In this document: positions 23,221 to 30,327 of the stretch, piece by piece
Layout of the letters: the number at the start of each line of letters is the position of its first letter
How positions within the stretch are numbered: position 1 is the first letter of the stretch
From: Kribbella sp. NBC_00382
GTDB lineage: Bacteria > Actinomycetota > Actinomycetes > Propionibacteriales > Kribbellaceae
Direction of reading: 5' to 3'
Assembly: GCF_036067295.1 (NCBI RefSeq)
Contig: NZ_CP107954.1
Span: forward strand, 5,456,001 to 5,520,000
Length of the DNA stretch: 64,000 bases
Notes under the pieces: model-generated
The model's input: only the letters and a program-made list of their open reading frames with translations
What the model was told of the DNA's origin: nothing
The model's database searches: none
Position numbers and translations under genes: made by a program

Positions 23221-23604
23221 TCACGGCGTTTCGTGGGGAGGGAGGGCGCAGGCTGGCGTGCCGCCGGGCATCTTCTCGCGATTGTTGGCGATCAGGCGGT
23301 AGACGCCGGCGGCTACCCACCGGATCGGTGGGAGCGTGACCATCACTCCGAGCGGCCGCCATGGGCCGCCGCTGTGGATCAGCCAGCGCGCGAACGCCTG
23401 CGCCCCGCCGTGGATCGTGCCGCGTTGATCCACCCACAACACCTCGTACTGCGCCCGCTCGGCGGTCGTTCCGTACGCCGCCAGATCGGTGAACTGCCAC
23501 GGCTCGACCGGCACTGCGCCGCCGAGCTTGCGCTGCAGCCAGCGGGCGCTCGTAGTACAGAAAGCGCAGTCGCCGTCGAAGATCAGAATGGGGGTGGTCG
23601 GCAC
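23221..23604 (-). CDS. DCC-family thiol-disulfide oxidoreductase (DUF393)
   Basis: A 127-aa thioredoxin-like protein with the family signature FDGDCAFCTTSARWLQRK at residues ~9-26 (DxxCxxC). The later GAQAFARWLIHSG and RLIANNREKMPGG parts are also characteristic. It is thought to shuttle electrons to or from disulfides. GTG start at 23604. It forms a pair with the small membrane protein and faces the HTTM operon, an association seen widely in actinobacteria. Confidence 0.88.
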   Translation of the reverse strand: MPTTPILIFDGDCAFCTTSARWLQRKLGGAVPVEPWQFTDLAAYGTTAERAQYEVLWVDQRGTIHGGAQAFARWLIHSGGPWRPLGVMVTLPPIRWVAAGVYRLIANNREKMPGGTPACALPPHETP

Positions 23605-23652
23605 GCCACCAATCTACTGCGGGCCGGATGCGCGCTATCTCTCCTTCAACAC

Positions 23653-23668
23653 GTAACGTCTGCTTAAC
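23653..23668 (+). promoter_or_regulatory. Possible GlnR half-site pair upstream of glnA2
   Basis: GTAAC-gtctgc-TTAAC resembles the actinobacterial GlnR box (GTNAC-N6-GAAAC), with a match in the first half and 3 of 5 in the second. It lies ~85 nt before the glnA2 start. A single weak box, so only a suggestion of nitrogen control. Confidence 0.25.
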
Positions 23669-23751
23669 ACGCTCGGGGCAGACTGTGTGAGGCCCTGGCT
23701 GTGCCGGTCGAATGGGCAGTCGTTTGAGACACATGAGAGGTGGACTCGCCG

Positions 23752-25092
23752 ATGGACAAGCAGCAGGAGTTCGTGCTGCGCGCGCTCGAGGAGCGCGACG
23801 TACGGTTCGTGCGGCTCTGGTTCACCGATGTGCTCGGGTTCCTCAAGTCGGTGGCGGTGGCGCCGGCCGAGCTGGAGGGCGCGTTCGCCGAGGGGATCGG
23901 GTTCGACGGTTCCGCGATCGAGGGCTTCGCCCGGGTGACCGAGGCGGACATGCTGGCCAAGCCGGACCCGTCGACGTTCCAGATCCTGCCCTGGCGGGGC
24001 GAGACGATGGGCACCGCGCGGATGTTCTGCGACATCAACATGCCGGACGGCTCGGCCTCGTTCGCCGACCCGCGGCACGTGCTGAAGCGGACCCTGTCGA
24101 AGGCGGCCGACCTCGGCTTCACCTTCTACACCCACCCCGAGATCGAGTTCTACCTGTTCAAGTCGCTGACCGGCGCGCCCGGTACGTACCCGGAACCGGT
24201 CGACTCGTCGGGCTACTTCGACCACACCCCGCAGGGCATCGGCAACGACTTCCGCCGCGAGGCGATCACGATGCTCGAGTCGATGGGCATCTCGGTCGAG
24301 TTCAGCCACCACGAGGGCGGGCCGGGTCAGCAGGAGATCGACCTGCGGTACGCCGATGCGCTGAGCACCGCGGACAACATCATGACGTTCCGGGTGGTGG
24401 TGAAGGAGGTCGCGCTGTCGCAGGGCATCTACGCGTCCTTCATGCCGAAGCCGCTCAGCGAGCACCCCGGCTCGGGCATGCACACCCACATGTCACTGTT
24501 CGAGGGCGACCGGAACGCGTTCTTCGAGGGCGGCGCGCAGTACGGGCTGTCCAAGACCGGGCGCGCGTTCATCGCCGGGCTGCTGCACCACGCGGCCGAG
24601 ATCACCGCGGTGACGAACCAGTGGGTGAACTCGTACAAGCGGCTCGCCGTCGGCGACGAGGCGCCCTCGTTCATCTCGTGGGGGCACAACAACCGCTCCG
24701 CGCTGGTCCGGGTGCCGATGTACAAGCCGCACAAGGGCCAGTCCTCGCGGGTCGAGTTCCGCTCGCTGGACTCGGCGGCGAACCCGTACCTCGCGTTCGC
24801 GCTGATGCTCGCGGCAGGGCTGAAGGGCATCGAGGAGGGCTACGAGCTGCCCCGCGAGGTCGAGGAAGACGTCTGGTCGCTGACCAGCCGGGAACGCAAG
24901 GCCCTCGGCATCAAGCCGTTGCCGAGCAGCCTCGCCGAGGCGATCTCGGTGATGGAGGACAGCGAACTCGTCGCGGAGACCCTCGGCGAGCACGTCTTCG
25001 ACTTCTTTCTGCGCAACAAGCGGGTCGAGTGGCAGGACTACCGCCGCCAGGTCACCCCGTTCGAACTGAACAAGCTGCTTCCTGTCCTCTAG
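23752..25092 (+). CDS. glnA2: Glutamine synthetase, GlnA2 type
   Basis: A 446-aa type I glutamine synthetase, the same length as M. tuberculosis GlnA2. Catalytic blocks are GFDGSAIEGF, FYTHPEIEFYLF, GSGMHTHMSLFEG, NSYKRLAVG and the RVEFRSLDSAANPYLA region. It joins glutamate and ammonia using ATP. The adenylylation-site tyrosine motif NLYDLP of GlnA1 (I-beta) enzymes is absent. It may thus escape control by the neighbouring GlnE, as expected for I-alpha forms. ATG at 23752 with GAGAGGTGG 9 nt upstream is chosen over GTG at 23740. The glnA2 to glnE order is conserved in actinobacteria. Confidence 0.93.
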   Translation: MDKQQEFVLRALEERDVRFVRLWFTDVLGFLKSVAVAPAELEGAFAEGIGFDGSAIEGFARVTEADMLAKPDPSTFQILPWRGETMGTARMFCDINMPDGSASFADPRHVLKRTLSKAADLGFTFYTHPEIEFYLFKSLTGAPGTYPEPVDSSGYFDHTPQGIGNDFRREAITMLESMGISVEFSHHEGGPGQQEIDLRYADALSTADNIMTFRVVVKEVALSQGIYASFMPKPLSEHPGSGMHTHMSLFEGDRNAFFEGGAQYGLSKTGRAFIAGLLHHAAEITAVTNQWVNSYKRLAVGDEAPSFISWGHNNRSALVRVPMYKPHKGQSSRVEFRSLDSAANPYLAFALMLAAGLKGIEEGYELPREVEEDVWSLTSRERKALGIKPLPSSLAEAISVMEDSELVAETLGEHVFDFFLRNKRVEWQDYRRQVTPFELNKLLPVL

Positions 25093-25110
25093 CCGATCCG
25101 GCTGGCGGAT

Positions 25111-25590
25111 TCAGCTGGCTCCGGCGCGTTCGTGCGAGCTCCATCGGTCAGTTGCCGTGGAGTGGCGGTACGGCGCGTCGGTGTCTGGCGTTCTGATGGC
25201 GGTCAGGCCCGTGATTTCTACCTCGGGGGCCCGCTCGATGACGGCTGAGCCGTCGGGGGCGAGGGCGTGGACTTCTTCCACCGTGAGCAGGCCTACCGGG
25301 CGGATGCCTTCGGTGATCACCACGATGTTGCCGGGGACCACTTGTTGGGCGCGGTGGCCCTGGGGTGGGACCAGGATGCCTTCCGCGGGGGTGCGCCAGG
25401 CGCCGGGGGCGAAGCGGCGTAAGGAGAGGCCTGCTTGGCCGTCTTCGGCTGACCTTGGTGGGAGGTAAGCGGTTGCGGTGTAGTCGTAGTCGTAGTCCGG
25501 CTCGGGCGGCCCGGACACTCGCCCACCCTGCTGGGGCGTCAACCAGACCACCGTGCCCCGGACAGCGAGCGACCCCGTCATCATGACCAT
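25111..25590 (-). CDS. Uncharacterised protein with EF-Tu domain III-like sequence pattern
   Basis: A 159-aa protein. The sequence RGTVVWLTPQQGGRVSGP followed by DYDYTATAYLP resembles the start of EF-Tu domain III (LSKDEGGRHTP and on to a FRTT strand). The later VVITEGIRPVGLLTVEEV resembles its last strand pair (AIREGGRTVGAG). A beta-barrel of that type is therefore inferred, with unknown role. The C-terminus is hydrophilic. The start is uncertain because four Met/Val codons (MVMMTG) lie within 12 bases. It sits between glnA2 and glnE on the opposite strand. Confidence 0.5.
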   Translation of the reverse strand: MVMMTGSLAVRGTVVWLTPQQGGRVSGPPEPDYDYDYTATAYLPPRSAEDGQAGLSLRRFAPGAWRTPAEGILVPPQGHRAQQVVPGNIVVITEGIRPVGLLTVEEVHALAPDGSAVIERAPEVEITGLTAIRTPDTDAPYRHSTATDRWSSHERAGAS

Positions 25591-25763
25591 AACGAGCCAT
25601 CATGCCGACTACAGCCCGAATATGCCAAGCCACTCCGTGTGTTGACCGCAATCCGACCGCAATCCACCCGAGATCTGACCCAACGGCCGCTTGAGGCGCC
25701 GCCCGGCAGCGCCCGCTCGACACCCCAACACGGCGGCCGACGGAGAGCATGAGCCACGCCAAC

Positions 25764-25769
25764 TAGGCT
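25764..25769 (+). promoter_or_regulatory. -10 element of a probable leaderless glnE transcript
   Basis: TAGGCT lies 7 nt before the GTG start at 25777. No Shine-Dalgarno fits between, so transcription probably begins at or next to the start codon. No clear -35 is seen. The remaining ~170 bp between the divergent genes show no other feature. Confidence 0.4.
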
Positions 25770-25776
25770 GGCAGGC

Positions 25777-28700
25777 GTGGCTGAGGTGCGGAGGGTTTCC
25801 GGTGCGGGACGGTTGGCGCGGGCTGGGTTCGCGGATTCGGCGCGGGCCGGTGGGATGCTCGATCAGCTGGACGCGCTCGACGCGCTGAGCGGGCCGGACG
25901 AGCACAGTCCGATGGCCAGTGATCAGCTGATCGCATCGCTGGGGGAGTCGGCCGATCCGGATCTCGCTCTGACCGGTCTGCTCGGTATCGCCGAATCGCT
26001 GCACGCCAACGGCTTCGACCTCGCCGCGTTCGCGCGGTGTCTCGACATGGACCCCGACTTCCGGCGCCGGCTGATCTTCGTACTCGGCGCGAGTGAGGCG
26101 CTCGGACGGCATCTGAGCGTGCATCCACGGCACTGGTACGACCTGGCCGACCCAGCCCTGGCGGCGTCCCGCCCGACGCCGGACGATGTCGCCGCGTGCC
26201 TCGCGACCGCGGTCGATGCCGCCAACCCTGTCGATGCGCTGCGGGTGGAGTACAGGCGGCTCTTGCTCCGGCTGGCGTCGCGGGATCTCGCCGAAGGACT
26301 GCTCGTCGACGAGACGGCGGCCGTACTGGCCGATCTCGCCGGCGGTGCCCTGGAGACGGCGTTGCAGATCGCGCGCAACGACTATTTCACCGCGCACCCG
26401 AAGGCAGCCGACTGCCGGCTCGCGATTGTTGCCATGGGCAAATGTGGCGGGCGCGAACTGAATTACGTGAGCGACGTCGACGTACTGTTCGTCGCCGAGC
26501 CGCTCGAGGGTGAACCCGAGGCCCCGGCCCTCAAGACCGCGACCGCGTTGGCGTCCGCAACGATGCGGATCTGCTCAGCGCACACCGCCGAGGGCACGCT
26601 GTGGCCGGTCGACGCCGCGCTCCGCCCGGAGGGTAAGGCCGGACCGCTGGTGCGCACGCTCGATAGCCACCTCGCGTACTACCAGCGCTGGGCCAAGACG
26701 TGGGAGTTCCAGGCGTTGCTGAAGGCGCGTCCGGTCGCCGGTGATGCCGAGCTCGGGCAGGAGTACGCCGCGAAGACGCGCGAACTCGTCTGGTCGGCCG
26801 CCGACCGCGAAGGCTTCGTGGGTGACGTCCAGGCGATGCGGCGGCGCGTGGTCGACCACATCCCGGCGGCCGACGCGGATCGCCAGTTGAAGCTCGGTCC
26901 TGGTGGATTGCGGGACGTGGAGTTCGCAGTGCAGTTGCTGCAGTTGGTGCATGGGCGCAGTGATGAGTCGGTACGGAGCGGTACGACGCTGGTGGCGCTG
27001 GAGCAATTGACCAGCTCTGGGTATGTGGGACGGACCGACGGCGCAGTACTGGCCGATGCCTATAGGTTCCTGCGGTCGATGGAGCACCGGATCCAGCTGT
27101 ACCGGCTGCGGCGTACTCATCAGGTCCCCGACGATGACGACGATCTGCGCCGGTTGGGGCGGTCGCTGGGGTTCACCAAGAATCCGATCGACGATCTGAC
27201 GGCGGCGTGGAAGAAGCACGGGCTCGAAGTACGGCGGTTGCACGAGAAGCTCTTCTACCGACCGCTGTTGGCCGCGGTGGCGCGGATCCCTGGCGGTGAG
27301 GTGCGGCTGACGCCGGAGGCCGCCAAGCAGCGTCTGACCGCGCTCGGGTACGCCGATCCGGCGTCGGCGTTGCGACACATCGAGGCGTTGTCGGAGGGGG
27401 TTTCGCGGCGGTCGTCGATCCAGCGGGCGTTGCTGCCGGCGATGCTCGGGTGGTTCGCCGAGTCGCCTGATCCCGATGCCGGGTTGCTGGCTTTCCGGAC
27501 GATCTCCGATGCGCTCGGGTCGACGCCCTGGTACTTGCGCCAGTTGCGGGACGAGGGCGCGTCCGCCGAGCGGCTGGCGCACTTGCTCGCGAGTGGGCGG
27601 TACGCCGTCGATCTGTTGCAGCGGGCACCCGAAGCGACGGCGATGCTCGCGGATGAGCGGGAGTTGATGCCGCGTTCCGCCGAGTCGCTGCTGACGGAGA
27701 TGTCGGCGGCCGGGCGGCGGCAGGATGAACCCGTGGCCGCGGTCGCGGCGATTCGTGGGTCGCGGCGGCGGGAGTTGTTCCGGGTCGCGGCGGCGGATCT
27801 GTCCGGGTTGCTCGAGGTCGAGGCGGTCAGCGAGGCGCTGACGACGGTGTCGATGGCGACGCTGACGGCTGCTCTGGAGGTCGCTCGCCGGACGGTGGCG
27901 AAGGGCGAGCCCGAGCCGACGCGGATGTCGATCGTCGCGATGGGCCGGTTCGGCGGGCATGAGTTGAGCTACGGCTCCGATGCGGACGTGATGTTCGTGC
28001 ATGACCCGTTGCCGGGTGCTTCGGAGAAGGCGGCGACGGACTTCGCCACGCAAGCGGCGACCGAGTTGCGGCGCTTGCTGGCGCTGCCCGGTGCCGACCC
28101 CGCGGTGGCAATCGACGCCGACCTGCGCCCGGAAGGCCGGCAGGGGCCGTTGGTACGGACGCTTGCTTCTTACGCCTCGTACTACGCGCGCTGGTCGGCG
28201 GTGTGGGAGGCGCAGGCGTTGCTGCGTGCGGATCCACTCTGCGGTGATCCTCAACTATGCAAGGCCTTCCGTGACCTCATCGACCCACTGCGCTACCCGG
28301 AGGGTGGAATCTCCGAGCGCGACGTGATGGAGATCCGGCGGATCAAGGCGCGGGTGGATGCCGAGCGACTGCCGCGCGGAGCCGACCCGGCAACCCACAC
28401 GAAGCTGGGTCGCGGCGGACTGGCCGACATCGAGTGGACGGTGCAACTCCTGCAGATGCGGTACGCCCACCAGGTCGAAGGTCTCCGGACAACCCGCACC
28501 CTGGGTGCACTCCGAGCAGCCGTTGACGTCGGGCTGGTCCAGCCGCCCGATGCTGACATTCTGGGCCGCGCGTGGGAGATGGCCACCCGGATCCGCAACG
28601 CGATCATGCTCGTCCGCGCCCGCCCGAGCGACTCCCTTCCCAGAGACCCCCGCGACCTCGCCGCCGTGGCCCAGATCTGCGGATACAACGCCGGCGAGAC

Positions 28701-28779
28701 CAGCCGCTTCTCCGACGACTACCTCCGCCGAACCCGTCAGGCCCGCAACGTGGTCGACCGCCTCTTCTGGGGCGACTGA
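25777..28779 (+). CDS. glnE: Glutamine synthetase adenylyltransferase/adenylyl-removing enzyme
   Basis: A 1000-aa enzyme that adenylylates and deadenylylates glutamine synthetase in response to nitrogen status. It has two nucleotidyltransferase halves. The N-terminal one has MGKCGGRELNYVSDVDVLFV (~residues 217-236) and the C-terminal one MGRFGGHELSYGSDADVMFV (~723-742), each with the GS/DxD metal site. PDADLRPEG-type substrate loops (ALRPEGKAGPLVRTL, DADLRPEGRQGPLVRTL) follow both. Length matches M. tuberculosis GlnE (994 aa). Likely acts on a GlnA1 encoded elsewhere, since the adjacent GlnA2 lacks the target motif. Confidence 0.95.
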   Translation: MAEVRRVSGAGRLARAGFADSARAGGMLDQLDALDALSGPDEHSPMASDQLIASLGESADPDLALTGLLGIAESLHANGFDLAAFARCLDMDPDFRRRLIFVLGASEALGRHLSVHPRHWYDLADPALAASRPTPDDVAACLATAVDAANPVDALRVEYRRLLLRLASRDLAEGLLVDETAAVLADLAGGALETALQIARNDYFTAHPKAADCRLAIVAMGKCGGRELNYVSDVDVLFVAEPLEGEPEAPALKTATALASATMRICSAHTAEGTLWPVDAALRPEGKAGPLVRTLDSHLAYYQRWAKTWEFQALLKARPVAGDAELGQEYAAKTRELVWSAADREGFVGDVQAMRRRVVDHIPAADADRQLKLGPGGLRDVEFAVQLLQLVHGRSDESVRSGTTLVALEQLTSSGYVGRTDGAVLADAYRFLRSMEHRIQLYRLRRTHQVPDDDDDLRRLGRSLGFTKNPIDDLTAAWKKHGLEVRRLHEKLFYRPLLAAVARIPGGEVRLTPEAAKQRLTALGYADPASALRHIEALSEGVSRRSSIQRALLPAMLGWFAESPDPDAGLLAFRTISDALGSTPWYLRQLRDEGASAERLAHLLASGRYAVDLLQRAPEATAMLADERELMPRSAESLLTEMSAAGRRQDEPVAAVAAIRGSRRRELFRVAAADLSGLLEVEAVSEALTTVSMATLTAALEVARRTVAKGEPEPTRMSIVAMGRFGGHELSYGSDADVMFVHDPLPGASEKAATDFATQAATELRRLLALPGADPAVAIDADLRPEGRQGPLVRTLASYASYYARWSAVWEAQALLRADPLCGDPQLCKAFRDLIDPLRYPEGGISERDVMEIRRIKARVDAERLPRGADPATHTKLGRGGLADIEWTVQLLQMRYAHQVEGLRTTRTLGALRAAVDVGLVQPPDADILGRAWEMATRIRNAIMLVRARPSDSLPRDPRDLAAVAQICGYNAGETSRFSDDYLRRTRQARNVVDRLFWGD

Positions 28780-28813
28780 AACCCGGGCGCTCACTCTCGT
28801 TCCTTCCGCTTGG

Positions 28814-28843
28814 TTGACAGGCAACCTTTTAGTTGCCTATTTT
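28814..28843 (+). promoter_or_regulatory. Promoter with a palindromic ArsR operator in the spacer
   Basis: Consensus -35 TTGACA (28814-28819), an 18-nt spacer and -10 TATTTT (28838-28843). The spacer is a perfect dyad AGGCAAC-N6-GTTGCCT (28819-28838), so the bound repressor would block RNA polymerase directly. The GTG at 28850 is 6 nt after the -10, implying a leaderless autoregulated transcript. Confidence 0.75.
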
Positions 28844-28849
28844 GGAGTG

Positions 28850-29164
28850 GTGGAGCTGGTGTTCAAGGCGTTGGCGGACGGGCAGCGGCGAGCGCTGCTG
28901 GATGCCTTGCGCGAAAGGAACGGGCAGACCCTGCTGGAGTTGTGCGAGCTGCTGCCCGATCTGACCCGGCAAGGGGTGACCAAACACCTGCGGATCCTCG
29001 AGGACGCGGGGCTGGTGGTCACCGTCAAGCGGGGGCGGAACAAGTACCACTACCTGAATCCGGTGCCGATCAACGAGATCGCCGAGCGCTGGATCGGCAA
29101 CTACGAACGCGACAAGCTGCGCGCCCTCAGCGCGCTGAAGGCAGCACTGGAGGAGAAACCATGA
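28850..29164 (+). CDS. ArsR-family repressor paired with an SRPBCC protein
   Basis: A 104-aa winged-helix protein: VFKALADGQRRALLDALRER, recognition helix DLTRQGVTKHLRILEDAGLV and wing TVKRGRNKYHYLNPVPINEI. There is no metal-binding ELCVCDL-type cysteine motif, so it belongs to the metal-independent ArsR group that accompanies SRPBCC/AHSA1 genes. GTG at 28850 is chosen from the leaderless promoter; GTG at 28847 is one codon earlier. Stop and next start overlap (ATGA). Confidence 0.88.
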   Translation: MELVFKALADGQRRALLDALRERNGQTLLELCELLPDLTRQGVTKHLRILEDAGLVVTVKRGRNKYHYLNPVPINEIAERWIGNYERDKLRALSALKAALEEKP

Positions 29165-29595
29165 GCAGTCCCGCGATGATCCACGTCACCTACATCGAGA
29201 CCACGCCGGAGAAACTCTGGCAGGCGCTCACGTCCGGCGCGTTCACCCAGCTCTACTGGTTCGGCCGCCGGATCGAGTCCGACTGGACGGTCGGCTCGCC
29301 GGTCCGTTTCTACGACAGCGCCGACGACAGCCTGACCGACTCCGGTGAGGTACTGGTCTACGACGAGCCGAAAACCCTCGCCTACACCTTCAAGAACGAG
29401 ACCGTCGAAGGCGAGGTCCCCGGTCGGGTCACCTTCACCATCACCCCGGCCGGCGACTCGGTCGTCAAGCTCCAGGTCGTCCACGACCAGATCACCGAGG
29501 ACTCCGTAGAAGGCTGGCGCAACGGCTGGGGCCCCATCCTCGCCAACCTCAAGACCTACCTGGAAACCGGCCGCACGCTGCGGATCGAATTCTGA
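29161..29595 (+). CDS. SRPBCC (AHSA1-like) domain protein
   Basis: A 144-aa START-like fold protein: HVTYIETTPEKLWQALTSGA at the N-terminus, then YWFGRRIESDWTVGSPVRFY, and a closing helix SVEGWRNGWGPILANLKTYLE. The fold makes a deep hydrophobic cavity for a small ligand. It is translationally coupled to the ArsR repressor, the standard arrangement for this family. Ligand unknown. Confidence 0.88.
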   Translation: MSSPAMIHVTYIETTPEKLWQALTSGAFTQLYWFGRRIESDWTVGSPVRFYDSADDSLTDSGEVLVYDEPKTLAYTFKNETVEGEVPGRVTFTITPAGDSVVKLQVVHDQITEDSVEGWRNGWGPILANLKTYLETGRTLRIEF

Positions 29596-29613
29596 CCAAC
29601 CAGGTGGCTCGCC

Positions 29614-29619
29614 TACGAT
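29614..29619 (+). promoter_or_regulatory. -10 element of a probable leaderless trmB transcript
   Basis: TACGAT ends 6 nt before the GTG at 29626. No ribosome-binding site lies between. This is the same spacing as other starts in the window. Confidence 0.4.
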
Positions 29620-29625
29620 TGGCGG

Positions 29626-30327
29626 GTGGAGACGGTGGAGCAGGTGCGGCAGGCGGGGGTGTTCAGTACCGTCCGGCGGAGTGTTCGGATGACGGTGGGG
29701 CAGCAGCGGGTCTGGGAGACCAACTGGGGTCAGTTGGGGCGCAAGCTCGAGGAACTGCCGGCTGGGCATGTCGATCTGGCGGACTGGTTCGGGCGGGAAG
29801 CGCCTACCGTGCTGGAGATCGGGTCGGGGATGGGCGAGGGGACCTCGCAGCTGGCCCGGCAGGCTCCGGAGGTCAACCACATCGCGGCCGAGGTGTACCC
29901 GGCCGGCCTCGGGCAACTGATGTTGTGGGTGGAGAAGTACGAGCTCGACAACGTCCGGCTGCTGCACGGTGACGCGCTCGAGTTTCTGACGGACCACCTG
30001 CCGGCTGATTCGCTGGCCGGAGTACGGGTGTTCTTCCCGGATCCGTGGCCGAAGAAGCGGCATCACAAGCGGCGCCTGATCACGCCGCCGTTCGTGCAAC
30101 TGCTCGCCTCCCGGTTGCAGCCGGGCGGAAGGTTGCATCTGGCAACGGACTGGCAGGACTACGCCGACGACATGCTCGCGATCTGCTCGGCGGAGCCGCA
30201 GCTCGTCAACGAGTACGACGGCTGGGCGCCGCGACCCGACTGGCGGCCGATCACCAAGTTCGAGTCACGCGCGCATGCTGAAGGCCGGAGCTGTCACGAC
30301 CTGATGTTCACGAAGTCCGCGACGTGA
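29626..30327 (+). CDS. trmB: tRNA (guanine-N7)-methyltransferase
   Basis: A 233-aa SAM-dependent enzyme that makes m7G46 in the tRNA variable loop. SAM motif I is TVLEIGSGMGEGTSQLA. The family signature VFFPDPWPKKRHHKRRLI and the C-terminal ITKFESRAHAEGRSCHDL are intact. GTG start from the leaderless promoter. Its last 20 nt overlap the convergent rhamnosidase gene. Confidence 0.94.
   Translation: METVEQVRQAGVFSTVRRSVRMTVGQQRVWETNWGQLGRKLEELPAGHVDLADWFGREAPTVLEIGSGMGEGTSQLARQAPEVNHIAAEVYPAGLGQLMLWVEKYELDNVRLLHGDALEFLTDHLPADSLAGVRVFFPDPWPKKRHHKRRLITPPFVQLLASRLQPGGRLHLATDWQDYADDMLAICSAEPQLVNEYDGWAPRPDWRPITKFESRAHAEGRSCHDLMFTKSAT

Noticed and set aside
26575..28254. 559-codon minus-strand frame opposite glnE
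   Set aside because: Arg/Gln/His-rich antisense composition with no domain; glnE motifs on the plus strand are unambiguous.
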